This document shows positions 33,615 to 44,108 of a stretch of 64,000 nt of DNA, piece after piece; within the stretch, counting starts at the first letter, position 1; each line of letters begins with the position of its first letter. Origin of the DNA: an uncultured Rhodobacter sp. (GTDB lineage Bacteria; Pseudomonadota; Alphaproteobacteria; Rhodobacterales; Rhodobacteraceae); NCBI GenBank assembly GCA_945952585.1, contig CAMFII010000002.1:496001-560000 (forward strand), written 5' to 3'. Under the pieces are notes generated by a model. The model searched no databases and was not told the origin of the DNA. It saw only the letters and a list, made by a program, of their open reading frames with translations. Both the position numbers and the translations under genes were made by a program.

Positions 33615-35189
33615 GTGAAGATCGGGGCACCGAGAGAGATATTCGAAGGCGAGAACCGGGTCGCGATGACGCCGGATTCTGCGCTTCAGCTGCAGAAGCT
33701 TGGGCATAGCTGCCTGATTGAATCCGGGGCTGGCAAGAAGGCCGGTTTCTCGGATGACGCCTATGCGGCGGCGGGCGTGACCGTGGTGCCGGATGCGGCG
33801 TCGGTCTTCACCCTCGCGGATGTCGTGGTCAAGGTGCGCGGACCGGAGAAATCCGAGGCCGAGATGTTGCGCAAGGGCCAGACCCTGATCTCGTTCTTCT
33901 GGCCCGCGCAGAACGCCGAACTGCTGGAGTTCTGCAAGGACAAGGGTGCGACCGTCATCGCGATGGACATGGTGCCCCGCATCAGCCGCGCGCAGAAGAT
34001 GGACGCGCTGTCGTCGATGGCCAACATCGCGGGCTATCGCGCGGTGATCGAGGCCGGCAACAACTTCGGCCGCTTCTTTACCGGACAGGTGACGGCGGCA
34101 GGCAAGGTGCCACCCGCCAAGGTGCTGATCGTCGGCGCGGGCGTCGCGGGTCTGGCGGCCATCGGCACCTCCACGAGCCTCGGCGCGATCACCTATGCCT
34201 TCGACGTGCGCCCGGAAGTGGCCGAACAGATCGAGTCGATGGGCGCCGAGTTCGTCTATCTCGACTTCTCTGAGCAGCAGACCGACGGCGCCGCGACCGG
34301 CGGCTATGCCGCGCCTTCGTCGCCCGAGTTCCGAGAGGCCCAGCTCAAGAAGTTCCGCGAGCTCGCGCCCGAGATGGATATCGTCATCACCACCGCCCTG
34401 ATCCCCGGCCGCCCGGCGCCCAAGCTCTGGACCGAGGACATGGTCAAGGTGATGAAGCCGGGCTCGGTCATCGTCGACCTCGCCGCTGAGCGCGGCGGCA
34501 ACTGCGACCTGACCGTGCCGGACCAGAAGATCGTCACGGACAACGGCGTGACCATCGTCGGCTATACCGACTTCCCCAGCAGGATGGCGACGCAGTCCTC
34601 GACGCTTTATTCCAACAACATCCGTCACATGCTGACGGACCTGACGCCCAAGAAGGACGGCGTGATCTTCCAGAACATGGAGGATGACGTGATCCGCGGC
34701 GCGACCGTGACCTGCGACGGCGCGATCACCTATCCGCCGCCGCCGCCCAAGGTGCAGGCGATTGCGGCGCAGAAGCCCAAGGAGAAGGCCAAGGAACTGA
34801 CGCCCGAGGAACGCCGGGCGCAGGAAGTGGCCGAGTTCCGCCAGCAGACCAGAAGCCAGGTCGGCCTGCTGGTCATCGGCGGGGCGCTGATGCTGATCGC
34901 AGGCTACTTCGCACCGGTCAGCTTCATGTCGCACTTCATCGTCTTCGTGCTGTCCTGCTTCGTCGGCTTCCAGGTGATCTGGAACGTCAGCCACTCGCTG
35001 CACACGCCGCTGATGGCGGTCACCAACGCGATTTCCTCGATCATCATCGTCGGTGCCCTGCTCCAGATCGGGTCGGGCAGCTGGCTGGTGGTGGTGCTGG
35101 CGTCGCTGTCGGTGCTGATGGCGGGGGTGAACATCTTCGGCGGCTTCCTCGTTACCAGGCGCATGCTCGCCATGTTCCAGAAGTCGTAA
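33615..35189 (+). CDS. pntA: NAD(P) transhydrogenase subunit alpha (fused form)
   Basis: 524 aa, starting at a GTG (33615) with GGAGGG upstream. Proton-translocating transhydrogenase subunit with the NAD(H)-binding domain [43 protein letters not shown] and the Rossmann [14 protein letters not shown] Pro/Lys/Glu-rich linker (about 390-425) leads to four C-terminal membrane helices. In some alphaproteobacteria this subunit is split into two; here it is a single chain. With PntB it makes NADPH from NADH at the expense of the proton gradient. Confidence 0.97.
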   Translation: MKIGAPREIFEGENRVAMTPDSALQLQKLGHSCLIESGAGKKAGFSDDAYAAAGVTVVPDAASVFTLADVVVKVRGPEKSEAEMLRKGQTLISFFWPAQNAELLEFCKDKGATVIAMDMVPRISRAQKMDALSSMANIAGYRAVIEAGNNFGRFFTGQVTAAGKVPPAKVLIVGAGVAGLAAIGTSTSLGAITYAFDVRPEVAEQIESMGAEFVYLDFSEQQTDGAATGGYAAPSSPEFREAQLKKFRELAPEMDIVITTALIPGRPAPKLWTEDMVKVMKPGSVIVDLAAERGGNCDLTVPDQKIVTDNGVTIVGYTDFPSRMATQSSTLYSNNIRHMLTDLTPKKDGVIFQNMEDDVIRGATVTCDGAITYPPPPPKVQAIAAQKPKEKAKELTPEERRAQEVAEFRQQTRSQVGLLVIGGALMLIAGYFAPVSFMSHFIVFVLSCFVGFQVIWNVSHSLHTPLMAVTNAISSIIIVGALLQIGSGSWLVVVLASLSVLMAGVNIFGGFLVTRRMLAMFQKS

Positions 35190-35202
35190 GGGGCCAGAGA
35201 TC

Positions 35203-36636
35203 ATGCAATACGGTTTGACCATCGGGGCCTATGTCGTTGCGGCCATCCTGTTCATCCTCTCGCTCGGCGGCCTTTCGGGGCAGGAAAGCGCCAAGCGCGC
35301 CGTCTGGTACGGCATCGTCGGCATGGCGCTGGCCGTCGTGGCCACGCTTGTCGGCCCGGGCGCGAGCCTGTGGATCCTGTCGCTGGTGCTGATCCTGGCC
35401 GGCGGTGCCGCCGGCTGGATCGTCGCCAAGCGCGTCCAGATGACCGAGATGCCGCAGCTTGTCGCGGCGATGCACTCGCTCGTCGGTCTGGCGGCGGTGT
35501 TCATCGGCTACAACACCCATATCGAACTCGCCCGCATCGGCGGCATGGACGAGGCGGCACGCGCGGCCCTGTCCGGCTTCGCCGCCGTGGTGGCGCACAA
35601 GACCGGGGCCGAGGTGTCGATCCTGCGGGTCGAGACCTTCCTTGGCATCTTCATCGGTGCGGTGACCTTCACCGGCTCGGTCATCGCCTTTGGCAAGCTG
35701 GCGGGCAAGGTTGACGGCAAGGCGAAGAAGCTGCCCGGCGGGCACCTGCTGAACGCCACGGCTGCAATCCTGTCGATCGTCCTGCTGGTCGTGTACCTGC
35801 AATCGGGCTCGACCCTTGCGCTGATCGGGATGACGCTGGCCGCGCTCTTCATCGGCTATCACCTGATCATGGGCATCGGCGGTGCCGACATGCCGGTCGT
35901 GGTGTCGATGCTGAACAGCTATTCGGGCTGGGCGGCGGCGGCGATCGGCTTCTCGCTGTCGAACGACCTCCTGATCGTGGTCGGCGCGCTGGTGGGTTCG
36001 TCCGGTGCGATCCTGTCTTACATCATGTGCAAGGCGATGAACCGGTCCTTCATCAGCGTGATCCTCGGCGGCTTCGGCGGCACTGCCGGTCCGGCGATGG
36101 AGATCGCGGGCGAGCAGATCGCCATCGACGCCGAAAGCGTGGCCGATGCGCTGAACGAGGCCGACAGCATCATCATCGTGCCGGGCTATGGCATGGCGGT
36201 GGCGCAGGCGCAGCAATCGGTCAGCGAACTGACCCGCAAGCTGCGCGCCAAGGGCAAGGAAGTGCGCTTCGCCATCCACCCGGTGGCGGGCCGTCTGCCG
36301 GGGCACATGAACGTGCTCTTGGCCGAGGCCAAGGTGCCCTACGACATCGTGCTCGAGATGGACGAGATCAACGAGGACTTTCCGAACACGGATGTCGTCA
36401 TCGTCATCGGCTCGAACGACATCGTGAACCCGGCCGCACAGGAAGACCCGAACAGCCCGATCGCCGGGATGCCGGTGCTCGAGGTGTGGAAGGCCAAGCA
36501 GGTGTTCGTCTCGAAGCGCGGGCAGGGGACCGGCTATTCCGGCATCGAGAACCCGCTCTTCTACAAGGAGAACACGCGCATGTTCTACGGTGACGCCAAG
36601 AAGAGCATCGACCATCTCCTGCCAATGCTCGAGTGA
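35203..36636 (+). CDS. pntB: NAD(P) transhydrogenase subunit beta
   Basis: 477 aa; begins 13 bases after pntA with GGGG upstream, so the two form one operon. The N-terminal half has about nine membrane helices that form the proton channel. The C-terminal NADP(H)-binding domain III contains [50 protein letters not shown] and [15 protein letters not shown], all diagnostic. A clear terminator follows. Confidence 0.98.
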   Translation: MQYGLTIGAYVVAAILFILSLGGLSGQESAKRAVWYGIVGMALAVVATLVGPGASLWILSLVLILAGGAAGWIVAKRVQMTEMPQLVAAMHSLVGLAAVFIGYNTHIELARIGGMDEAARAALSGFAAVVAHKTGAEVSILRVETFLGIFIGAVTFTGSVIAFGKLAGKVDGKAKKLPGGHLLNATAAILSIVLLVVYLQSGSTLALIGMTLAALFIGYHLIMGIGGADMPVVVSMLNSYSGWAAAAIGFSLSNDLLIVVGALVGSSGAILSYIMCKAMNRSFISVILGGFGGTAGPAMEIAGEQIAIDAESVADALNEADSIIIVPGYGMAVAQAQQSVSELTRKLRAKGKEVRFAIHPVAGRLPGHMNVLLAEAKVPYDIVLEMDEINEDFPNTDVVIVIGSNDIVNPAAQEDPNSPIAGMPVLEVWKAKQVFVSKRGQGTGYSGIENPLFYKENTRMFYGDAKKSIDHLLPMLE

Positions 36637-36668
36637 GCGGCAGTCAGGCCGCGCAAAAGCGAAATCGG

Positions 36669-36700
36669 ACCCCGGCCGAAAGGCCGGGGTTCTGCATTTT
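36669..36700 (+). terminator. Rho-independent terminator of pntAB
   Basis: ACCCCGGCC, GAAA tetraloop, GGCCGGGGT, then TCTGCATTTT; 33 bases after the pntB stop. Confidence 0.85.
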
Positions 36701-36806
36701 GCGGAATAGGTGTTGCAGGGATGTCGGGATACGGCTGCATGCCGGGCCTCATCATTGCCGGGGACGTGCCAGCGGGTAATTTATCACGGTTTCACGGACG
36801 ACTGAC

Positions 36807-38090
36807 ATGGCACCGATCGACGACCATCCCCTGCGCTACGCCCTGACCAACGAACTGCACGCGCGGCCATTCCCATCGCTGCAGCCGCCCTGCACGGCGG
36901 TGTTCCTGGCCATCAAGCAGCCCGGCGATGCGGCGAACCGGGATCGTGACCGCGAACGCGCGCATCTGCTTGAGCTTCTGGACCGGCACGGCAGCCCGCA
37001 TCCGCAGCCGGATGCCACGCATTTCTCGGGTGCCATCGGCCGCCACGAGCTGAAGTGGGAAAGCCACACCGAGTTCGTGACCTATTCGGCCTTCTCAAGC
37101 AGCCTCAGCGCGCGTCCCTTCGACCCGGCCGAGATGCAGGTCTTCCCGGATGACTGGCTGGAGGATGCGCCGGGCACGCGGCTTGTCGCCTTGATGGTGC
37201 GGGTAGAAACCATGCCCGAGGACGAATCCGAGGTCATCGACAAGCTGGATGAATGGTTCGTGCCGGAAAGCCTGGCCTGCTCGCGCGTCGTCGACGATGT
37301 CGCGATCATCGCCGGCGATTTCCGTATCGATCCGGCCGGCATCACCCGCTTCGCTGTCTTCGTCCGGCCCGGCACCGGCGCGCGCCGCGTCGGGCGGATC
37401 GTGCAGCGCCTGTGCGAGATCGAGACCTATCGCACCACCTCGATGCTGGGCCTGATCCGGGCGCGCAAGCTGAACGGGCGACTGAACGGGATCGATACGC
37501 AGCTGTCGGAACTGGCCGGTCGACTCGATGATGCCGCGCAAAGTGCCGAGACGACGCTACACCGCCTGCTGGCCATCTCGGCCGAGCTGGAGTCGCTCGC
37601 CTCCCGTACCTCATTCCGCTTTGCCGCGACGGGCGCCTATGAAGCGATCGTGAACCAGCGCATCGAGGTCCTGCGCGAGGAACGGTTGGGGGGCAGACAG
37701 ACCTTCGGCGAGTTCATGATGCGCCGGTATGATCCTGCGATGCGCACGGTCAAGTCGGCCCAGACCCGGCTTGCCAGCCTGATCGAACGGGCGCAGCGGG
37801 CCGCCGATCTCTTGCGGACGCGGGTCGATGTCGAGCGGTCGGCCCAGAACCAGAAGCTGCTGGAGAGCATGGACCGCCGGGCGGACCTGCAGCTGAAGCT
37901 GCAGCGCACGGTCGAAGGCCTGTCCGTCGTGGCGATCAGCTATTACGCGGTAAACCTTGCGACCTATGCCGCCTATCCGCTGACCGAGCCGCTGCATATC
38001 GACCACGGTACGGCTATGGCGCTGTTGACGCCGGTTGTCGTGCTGCTCGTCTGGCTGGGAATCCGGCGCATCCACAAGAAGATCGACTGA
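36807..38090 (+). CDS. DUF3422 membrane-anchored protein
   Basis: 427 aa. HPLRYALTNELHARPFPSLQPPCTAVFLAIK at the N-terminus, GRHELKWESHTEFVTYSAF and a C-terminal membrane hairpin (VVAISYYAVNLATYAAYPL and MALLTPVVVLLVWLGIRRIHKKID) are the DUF3422 signature. The central part (about 210-370) is helical and coiled-coil-like (MLGLIRARKLNGRLNGIDTQLSELAGRLDDAAQ). It is a cytoplasmic sensor-like domain anchored by two C-terminal helices. The family is broadly conserved in Rhodobacterales; the function is unknown. Confidence 0.9.
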   Translation: MAPIDDHPLRYALTNELHARPFPSLQPPCTAVFLAIKQPGDAANRDRDRERAHLLELLDRHGSPHPQPDATHFSGAIGRHELKWESHTEFVTYSAFSSSLSARPFDPAEMQVFPDDWLEDAPGTRLVALMVRVETMPEDESEVIDKLDEWFVPESLACSRVVDDVAIIAGDFRIDPAGITRFAVFVRPGTGARRVGRIVQRLCEIETYRTTSMLGLIRARKLNGRLNGIDTQLSELAGRLDDAAQSAETTLHRLLAISAELESLASRTSFRFAATGAYEAIVNQRIEVLREERLGGRQTFGEFMMRRYDPAMRTVKSAQTRLASLIERAQRAADLLRTRVDVERSAQNQKLLESMDRRADLQLKLQRTVEGLSVVAISYYAVNLATYAAYPLTEPLHIDHGTAMALLTPVVVLLVWLGIRRIHKKID

Positions 38091-38095
38091 CGGTC

Positions 38096-38119
38096 CATCA
38101 GGCCCGACAGGGCCTGATG
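38096..38119. terminator. Hairpin between DUF3422 and oppC genes
   Basis: CATCAGGCCC, loop GACA, GGGCCTGATG: a perfect 10-bp stem in the convergent gap. There is no T-run on either side; it may stabilise both 3' ends. Confidence 0.5.
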
Positions 38120-38126
38120 CGTGCCA

Positions 38127-39047
38127 TCAGCGGCCGCGGATGCGCGGGTCGAGCGCGTCGCGCAGGCCGTCGCCGATGTAGTTCACCGACAGGACTGTCA
38201 GCGAGATGGCGAGACCCGGGAAGATCACGCGCGACGGGTAGAGCTGCATGTATTCGACCCCGTCGAACAGCAGGCGGCCCCAGGTCGGAAAGTCCGGCGG
38301 GAAGCCGAGGCCAAGGAAAGACAAAACGGACTCGGTGATGATCGCCCCGGCGATGCCGAGCGTGGCCGCCACCATGACCGAGGACATCACGTTTGGCAGG
38401 ATGTGGCGCAGGATGATCCGCCGGGGCGGAACCCCGATCGACCGCGCCGCGAGGACGAATTCACGCTCCTTGATGGCCAGAACCTGACCACGCACGATCC
38501 GCGCCGCCTGCATCCACGAGGTCACGCCGATTGCCATGACGATCAGCAGGAATGTTCCCGCCTCCGGGCCCAGCAGCCCGGCAAGGGAGTCGCGGAACAG
38601 CATCATCAGCACGAGCAGCAGCGGCAAGAGCGGCAGCGCCAGGAACATGTCGGTCAGGCGCATGAGCGGGCCGTCGAGCCGGCGGTAGAAGCCGGCGATC
38701 AGGCCGATGAAGCCGCCGATCACCATCGAGATGACCATGGCGACCATGCCGACGGCGAGCGAGACGCGGCCCCCCGCCATCATCCGCGCCAGCATGTCCC
38801 GGCCAAGCTGGTCGGTGCCAAGCGGATGGTCCCAGCTCGGCGGCTTGTTGCGGGTCTTGATCATCTGGACCGCGTCGGGATTGACGTATTTCGGATCGAT
38901 CCGCCAAAGCCACGGGCCGATGAAGACGAAGGCGACGATCAGGGCCAGAACGATCAGGCCGAGCATCGCGCCCTTGTGCGACTTGAACTGGCTCCAGACA
39001 TCGGCCCACTGGCTGCGGGGGCGCTCGAGGGCGGTAACGTCAGTCAT
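38127..39047 (-). CDS. Peptide/opine-type ABC transporter permease (OppC/DppC-like)
   Basis: 306 aa, six membrane helices. An N-terminal OppC_N-type segment (SQFKSHKGAMLGLIVLALIVAFVFIGPWLWRIDPKY) is followed by the BPD_transp core, with HPLGTDQLGRDMLARMMAGGRVSLAVG and the EAA loop REFVLAARSIGVPPRRIILRHILPNVMS. Last gene of the operon oppD-oppF-SBP-oppB-oppC. Its start overlaps the end of the oppB-like gene by eight bases. Confidence 0.95.
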   Translation of the reverse strand: MTDVTALERPRSQWADVWSQFKSHKGAMLGLIVLALIVAFVFIGPWLWRIDPKYVNPDAVQMIKTRNKPPSWDHPLGTDQLGRDMLARMMAGGRVSLAVGMVAMVISMVIGGFIGLIAGFYRRLDGPLMRLTDMFLALPLLPLLLVLMMLFRDSLAGLLGPEAGTFLLIVMAIGVTSWMQAARIVRGQVLAIKEREFVLAARSIGVPPRRIILRHILPNVMSSVMVAATLGIAGAIITESVLSFLGLGFPPDFPTWGRLLFDGVEYMQLYPSRVIFPGLAISLTVLSVNYIGDGLRDALDPRIRGR

Positions 39048-40047
39048 AGCGGATCCTCGGATCGAGAATGCCGTAAAGGATGTCGGCGATCAGGTTGAAC
39101 AGCACGATCAGCACGGCGAAGATGAAGGCGAGCGTCTGCACCATCGGCAGGTCATTGGCATGGATAGCCCCGATGAGCGCCGCGCCGATCCCGTTCACCT
39201 TGAACACCTGCTCGGTGATGATCGCGCCGCCAAAGACGGTCGGAAGGCCAAGCGCGATCACGGTAACGACCGGGATCATGGAGTTGCGCAGCACGTGCTT
39301 CAACACGACGGTCCGTTCGCTCATCCCCTTGGCGCGGGCCGTGCGGGCATAGTCCTGCCCGAGGTTCTCAAGCATCGAGGACCGGGTATAGCGGCTGATC
39401 TCTGCGGCGTTGAACAGGGCGAGAACGGTGACCGGCAGGACCATCTGGTGGACCTGCTTGAGGAAGCTGGACCAGTCGGTGATTTTCAGCGTGGTGTCAT
39501 AGATCGACGGGAACCATTGCAGGTTCACGGCGAAGACGATGATCAGCACCACGCCGGTGAAGAAGGTCGGGACCGAATAGCCGATCATGGCAAAGAGCGT
39601 GCCCATCTGGTCGAACCAGCTGTACTGGCGATAGGCCGAATAGACGCCGATCGGCAGGGCGATCAGGATCCCGATGAAATAGGCGGTCCCAACAACGGTC
39701 AGGGTCTGCGGCAGGCGCTGGCCGATCACGTCGAAGACCGGCGCGCGGCTTTGCCAGGACAGGATGCGCTGCTGGTCGCCGCCCAGATTGGTGCCGAACC
39801 AGCTGTCGATGATGTAGGACGGCTCGACGATGAAGAACTGCTTCAGCCAGAGGAAGTAACGGATGAAGACCGGCTGATCGGCGCCCATGGCCTTGATCAT
39901 CTTCAGCCGCACTTCCGGCGGCACGGTCAGCGGAATTTCGGACATCGGGCTGCCGGGCGCGAGGTCGACGAGCAGGAAGATCACGAGACTGATCAGCAGA
40001 AGCGTCGGGATTGCGAGCAGCAAGCGACGGATCGTGTAGGTAAGCAT
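39040..40047 (-). CDS. Peptide/opine-type ABC transporter permease (OppB/DppB-like)
   Basis: 335 aa; N-terminal MLTYTIRRLLLAIPTLLLISLVIFLLVDLAPGSPMSE is the classic OppB/DppB first helix with the D-L-A-P-G-D/S-P motif. The EAA loop is DYARTARAKGMSERTVVLKHVLRNSMIPVVTVI. It has a longer periplasmic loop between helices 1 and 2 (IIDSWFGTNLGGDQQRILSWQSRAPVFD) than typical. A hairpin separates it from the upstream SBP gene; it overlaps oppC by eight bases. Confidence 0.95.
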   Translation of the reverse strand: MLTYTIRRLLLAIPTLLLISLVIFLLVDLAPGSPMSEIPLTVPPEVRLKMIKAMGADQPVFIRYFLWLKQFFIVEPSYIIDSWFGTNLGGDQQRILSWQSRAPVFDVIGQRLPQTLTVVGTAYFIGILIALPIGVYSAYRQYSWFDQMGTLFAMIGYSVPTFFTGVVLIIVFAVNLQWFPSIYDTTLKITDWSSFLKQVHQMVLPVTVLALFNAAEISRYTRSSMLENLGQDYARTARAKGMSERTVVLKHVLRNSMIPVVTVIALGLPTVFGGAIITEQVFKVNGIGAALIGAIHANDLPMVQTLAFIFAVLIVLFNLIADILYGILDPRIRYD

Positions 40048-40089
40048 GGGCCTGGCGCCTCGGCAGATCGGTCAGCTGGGAAAGGGGAA

Positions 40090-40134
40090 GGGCGGGGCCC
40101 GACGAATTTTCTCGCGAAAATTCCGGCCCCGCCC
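40090..40134. promoter_or_regulatory. Intercistronic hairpin between SBP and oppB-like genes
   Basis: Outer GC stem GGGCGGGGCC (40090-40099) and GGCCCCGCCC (40125-40134), inner AT stem GAATTTTC (40104-40111) and GAAAATTC (40116-40123) with loop TCGC. Located right after the SBP stop codon on the minus strand. Such structures usually protect the upstream SBP message or partly terminate transcription, so that the binding protein exceeds the permeases. Confidence 0.65.
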
Positions 40135-40144
40135 CGATGTCAGA

Positions 40145-41845
40145 TCACTTCACGCGATACCAGTCCGAGGCATTCCACAGCTCGGTATCCCAAGTGTTCA
40201 GCACCACGCCGCCAAGGGTGTTCGAGGCAGCCGACAGACGGCCACGGTCCACCAGGGCGACGACGACGAAGCTGTCCTTGGTTAGCATGTCGTTCATCTT
40301 CTTGGCCAGTTCGCCGCGCTTGGCGAGATCGGCGGTCGCCGCCATTTCCTTGACCAGGGCGTCGTAGGCCGGGTCGCAGAAGCGGTTGATGTTCTCACCC
40401 TGCCACTGGTTTTCCGGGCCCGGGATTTTGTCGCAGAGATACTGCGCCAGGTAGGGCTCGGGGTCGGTGCCGTCGAAGTTGTTGGCGTACATCTCGACGT
40501 CGGCATAGAACTTCTGGAAGGTGTCGGGCGAACCGGGGTCACCACCGAAGAAGACCGAAGCATCGACCTGTTTCAGCTCGACATCGACGCCAAGCTCGTT
40601 CCACCAGCCCTTGACCAGCGCCTGGAAGTCCTGGCGAACCGGGTTGACCGAGGTCTGGTACAGGATGTGCAGCTTCTTGCCGTCCTTTTCGCGGATGCCG
40701 TCGGCGCCCACTTTCCAGCCGGCTTCGTCAAGCAGCTTCTTCGCGCCTTCCATGTCCTGGGTCAGGCAGCCGGTGTTGTCCGAGGCATAGAGCTCGGGCG
40801 CCGGGACGAGGTTGCAGGTCGGGCGCCCGGCGGTGCCGTAGCCGACATCGACCAGGGTCTGGCGGTCGATGGCCATCGACAGGGCCTGACGCACTTTCGG
40901 ATCCGACAGGAACGGGTGCGGATGCTTCGTCGTCGAACGCTCACCTTCCGGCAGCGCCGGATCGGGATCGGTCAGGTTCATCTCGATGCGCTCGACCAGG
41001 GTGCCGAAGCCGTTGACGAACACGCCCTTGCCGCCCGCAGCCATCTGGGTCTGCATTTCCGGGTTGATCTGGGTGTTCCAGGCGTAGTCGAACTCGCCGG
41101 TCTCCATCACGGCGCGGGCCGCGGCCTGGGCGTCACCGCCGCCTTTCAGCGTCATGGTGGCGAAAGCGGGCTTGGCCGGATCGCGGTAGTTCGGGTTGGC
41201 GGCCAGCGTCACAACGTCATTGACCTTGAAGTCGGTGACCATGAACGGGCCGGTGCCGATCGGGCCGAAGTTCTGCTTGGTGCATTCCGGAGCCTTGGCA
41301 CCCATGCAGTCCTTGAACTGGGCGGCCTGCAGGATCGGCGATGTGGCGCCGACGAAGGCCTGATACGGGTTCGGTTTCGCGGCCTCGAAGGTGATGACGA
41401 CGGTTTGCGCATCCGGCGTGTCGATCGACTTGATGCCTTCATAGCGCGCGGCCTGGGCGCAGCCGCCATCGGGGGCGGTGCAATACTCGTAGGTGAACTT
41501 GGCGTCGGCCGAGGTCACCGGCGTGCCGTCGGACCACAGCAGGCCCGGCTTCAGCTTCCAGGTGATCTGGGTCAGGTCGGCCGAAACGCCGCCATTCTCG
41601 ACCGTCGGGATCGACTCGGCGAGACGGGGAATGACCTCGCCCTTTTCGTTGAAGCCGGCCATGCCTTCGAGGATCAGCGAGGACGCTTCGACGTCCTTGG
41701 TGCCCGAGGACAGGTAGGGGTTCAGGATCGACGGTGCCTGCCAATACAGGACGTTCACGTTGCCGTCGGCGCCGCGCTCGGCGAAGGCCGCGGAGGCCAG
41801 GGCCGAAACGGCGACAGCGCCCAGAAGGGCGGATCTAAACATCAT
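40145..41845 (-). CDS. ABC transporter substrate-binding protein (family 5, peptide/opine type)
   Basis: 566 aa from the ATG at 41845 (AGGAGAG upstream). Signal peptide [25 protein letters not shown]_bac_5 features: [83 protein letters not shown] and [15 protein letters not shown]. Several mature cysteines. The ligand could be a di/oligopeptide, opine or betaine-like compound. The start overlaps the preceding oppF-like gene by four bases (ATGA). It is the third gene in the operon. Confidence 0.95.
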   Translation of the reverse strand: MMFRSALLGAVAVSALASAAFAERGADGNVNVLYWQAPSILNPYLSSGTKDVEASSLILEGMAGFNEKGEVIPRLAESIPTVENGGVSADLTQITWKLKPGLLWSDGTPVTSADAKFTYEYCTAPDGGCAQAARYEGIKSIDTPDAQTVVITFEAAKPNPYQAFVGATSPILQAAQFKDCMGAKAPECTKQNFGPIGTGPFMVTDFKVNDVVTLAANPNYRDPAKPAFATMTLKGGGDAQAAARAVMETGEFDYAWNTQINPEMQTQMAAGGKGVFVNGFGTLVERIEMNLTDPDPALPEGERSTTKHPHPFLSDPKVRQALSMAIDRQTLVDVGYGTAGRPTCNLVPAPELYASDNTGCLTQDMEGAKKLLDEAGWKVGADGIREKDGKKLHILYQTSVNPVRQDFQALVKGWWNELGVDVELKQVDASVFFGGDPGSPDTFQKFYADVEMYANNFDGTDPEPYLAQYLCDKIPGPENQWQGENINRFCDPAYDALVKEMAATADLAKRGELAKKMNDMLTKDSFVVVALVDRGRLSAASNTLGGVVLNTWDTELWNASDWYRVK

Positions 41846-42918
41846 TGAGTCTCTCCTTGTTGGTTTCGCTCTTTCGCCTCGGTGCCGCCGGTAGGCCCGG
41901 CGGTCGGCTTTTCGGGTTTGACGAAATGGCAGGCCACATGGCGGCCCGGGCGCACTTCGATCAGGTCTGGATCCTGCTGGTGGCAGATCGGCTGAACCTC
42001 GGGGCAGCGGGTGCAGAAGTTGCAACCCTTGGGCGGATTGGCGGGTGAAGGCACGTCACCCTGCAGGATGATCCGCTGCCGAGTCGCCTCGTGGGTCGGG
42101 TCCGGTTCGGGCACCGCCGAGAGCAGCGCCTTGGCGTAAGGATGCAGCGGATCCTCGTAAAGCTCGTCGCGCGGGCTGAGCTCGACGATCCGGCCCAGAT
42201 ACATCACCGCCACCCGGTCGGCGATGTGACGGACCATCGACAGGTCGTGGCTGATGAACAGGTAGGTAAGCCCCAGCTTGTCCTGCAGATCCTCGAGCAG
42301 GTTGACCACCTGTGCCTGGATCGACACGTCCAGCGCCGCGATCGGTTCGTCGCAGACGATGAACTTCGGGTTCAGCGCCAGCGCCCGGGCAATGCCGATC
42401 CGCTGCCTCTGTCCGCCCGAGAATTCATGGGGATAGCGGTTGGCGAAGGTGCGGTTCAGGCCGACCTGGTCCATGAGCTCGTAAATGCGGGCAAGCTTCT
42501 GGTCGCCCGACAGGGCCGAATGCTCGTTCAACGGCTCGCCGATGATGTCGGCCACGGTCATGCGCGGGTTCAGGCTGGCCTGCGGGTCCTGGAAGACCAT
42601 CTGCATGGTCGGCCGGGCCTTGCGCAGCTCCTCCGGGTCAAGAGCGGCGACATCGCGGCCCTCGATCACGACGGAGCCGCCGGTGATCTCGTAAAGCCGC
42701 AGGATCGCCCGTCCGCAGGTCGATTTTCCGCAGCCGGATTCGCCGACAAGGCCAAGAGTCTCGCCCTCGTAGATGTCGAAAGTTACGCCATCCACGGCCT
42801 TGATGTCGCCGGTATGGCGGCGCAGCAGCCCGCTGCGGATCGGGAAATGCATCTTCAGGTCGGTGATCTCGACCAGTTTGCGGGGCTGTCCCTTGCCGGG
42901 CATCGCGGCGTCAAGCAT
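41842..42918 (-). CDS. ABC transporter ATP-binding protein (OppF/DppF-like)
   Basis: 358 aa from the ATG at 42918, overlapping the end of the oppD-like gene by eight bases. Walker [10 protein letters not shown], signature [15 protein letters not shown], Walker [13 protein letters not shown]; the C-terminal oligopeptide/dipeptide transporter domain has the Cys-rich cluster [22 protein letters not shown], which may hold a 4Fe-4S cluster or zinc as in Opp/Dpp ATPases. It pairs with the oppD-like subunit to energise import. Confidence 0.96.
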   Translation of the reverse strand: MLDAAMPGKGQPRKLVEITDLKMHFPIRSGLLRRHTGDIKAVDGVTFDIYEGETLGLVGESGCGKSTCGRAILRLYEITGGSVVIEGRDVAALDPEELRKARPTMQMVFQDPQASLNPRMTVADIIGEPLNEHSALSGDQKLARIYELMDQVGLNRTFANRYPHEFSGGQRQRIGIARALALNPKFIVCDEPIAALDVSIQAQVVNLLEDLQDKLGLTYLFISHDLSMVRHIADRVAVMYLGRIVELSPRDELYEDPLHPYAKALLSAVPEPDPTHEATRQRIILQGDVPSPANPPKGCNFCTRCPEVQPICHQQDPDLIEVRPGRHVACHFVKPEKPTAGPTGGTEAKERNQQGETQ

Positions 42919-43906
42919 CGGAAGGCTCCGGGTCCCAGTGGCAGGCGACGTCGTGGCCCGGCCCGACAGGGCGGCGGCGCGGGTTTTCCCGCGCGCAGCG
43001 ATCAAAGGCATGGGTGCAGCGCATCCGGAACGGGCAGGCCGAAGGATCGGCAGTCAGGATCGGCGGCTGGCCTTCGATCACCTGAAGCCGGCTCGCACGG
43101 CCCCCGGACAGGGAGGGCACGGTCTTGAGAAGGGCGCGCGTGTAGGGGTGGCGCGGATTGCCGAACAACTCCTTCACCGTGGCCTGTTCGACGACCTGCC
43201 CGCCATACATCACCATCACCCGGTCGGCGATCCCGGCGATCACGCCCAGGTCATGGGTGATCCAGACGATGGCCATGCCGAGCTTCTTGCGCAGGTCCTT
43301 CACCAGCTCGAGGATCTGCGCCTGGATCGTCACGTCGAGCGCGGTCGTTGGCTCGTCCGCGATCAGCACAGCCGGGTCGCAGGCGAGCGCAATCGCGATC
43401 ATCACGCGCTGGCGCATCCCGCCGGAAAACTGGTGCGGATAGTCTTTCAGCCGCCGTTTCGCATCGGGGATGCCGACAAGGTCCAGCAACTCGGCCGCGC
43501 GCAGTTCGGCCTGCGCCTTCGTCATTCCCAAGTGAACCCGCAGCGGCTCCATGATCTGGTTGCCGACGGTGAAGACCGGGTTGAGGCTGGTCATCGGGTC
43601 CTGGAAGATGAACCCGATCTTGGCGCCACGGATCGACCGCAGCTCTTCCGGGGTCGCCCGCAGGATGTCACGGCCCTGAAGGATGACCTCGCCGTCCCGT
43701 ACCTCGGCCGGCGGCGAAGGCAACAGGCCGATCAGCGACATCATCGTCACTGACTTGCCGGAACCGCTTTCGCCGACGACGCCCAGAAGCTCGCCCGGAC
43801 GCAGGTCGAAGCTGACCGAGTTCACGGCATGAACTTCGCCACCCCGCGTGCGGAAAACGGTCTTCAGGTCCCGGACATCAAGAACGGGCGCAGCCCCATC
43901 GGGCAT
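42911..43906 (-). CDS. ABC transporter ATP-binding protein (OppD/DppD-like)
   Basis: 331 aa, first gene of the minus-strand importer operon; GGGGAG precedes its ATG. Walker [10 protein letters not shown], signature [19 protein letters not shown], Walker [18 protein letters not shown]-terminal cluster [24 protein letters not shown]. It is divergent from the ArgE-type deacetylase gene across 202 bases that must contain both promoters. Confidence 0.96.
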   Translation of the reverse strand: MPDGAAPVLDVRDLKTVFRTRGGEVHAVNSVSFDLRPGELLGVVGESGSGKSVTMMSLIGLLPSPPAEVRDGEVILQGRDILRATPEELRSIRGAKIGFIFQDPMTSLNPVFTVGNQIMEPLRVHLGMTKAQAELRAAELLDLVGIPDAKRRLKDYPHQFSGGMRQRVMIAIALACDPAVLIADEPTTALDVTIQAQILELVKDLRKKLGMAIVWITHDLGVIAGIADRVMVMYGGQVVEQATVKELFGNPRHPYTRALLKTVPSLSGGRASRLQVIEGQPPILTADPSACPFRMRCTHAFDRCARENPRRRPVGPGHDVACHWDPEPSDA

Positions 43907-44108
43907 ATGGTACTCCCCAGAACAGTCTTTTTTGTCGTTTGTTGCCGGCGAAGGGTCGTTGCCCGTCCGTTGTGCGCAAGATTGTTAGCCAGATTCCAGC
44001 GGCCCGCAATACGCATTCGGCTCTCAGTGCCCCTGCGTCACCCTGTGGCCGGGCCGGGGGTTGACCTTTGCGGCCGTCCGACGCAGCCTGCCCGCAAAGG
44101 AGCGAAGA

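Noticed and set aside
33588-35222. 544-codon minus-strand open frame opposite pntA
   Set aside because: Shadow frame; pntA on the other strand has complete NAD-binding and membrane motifs.
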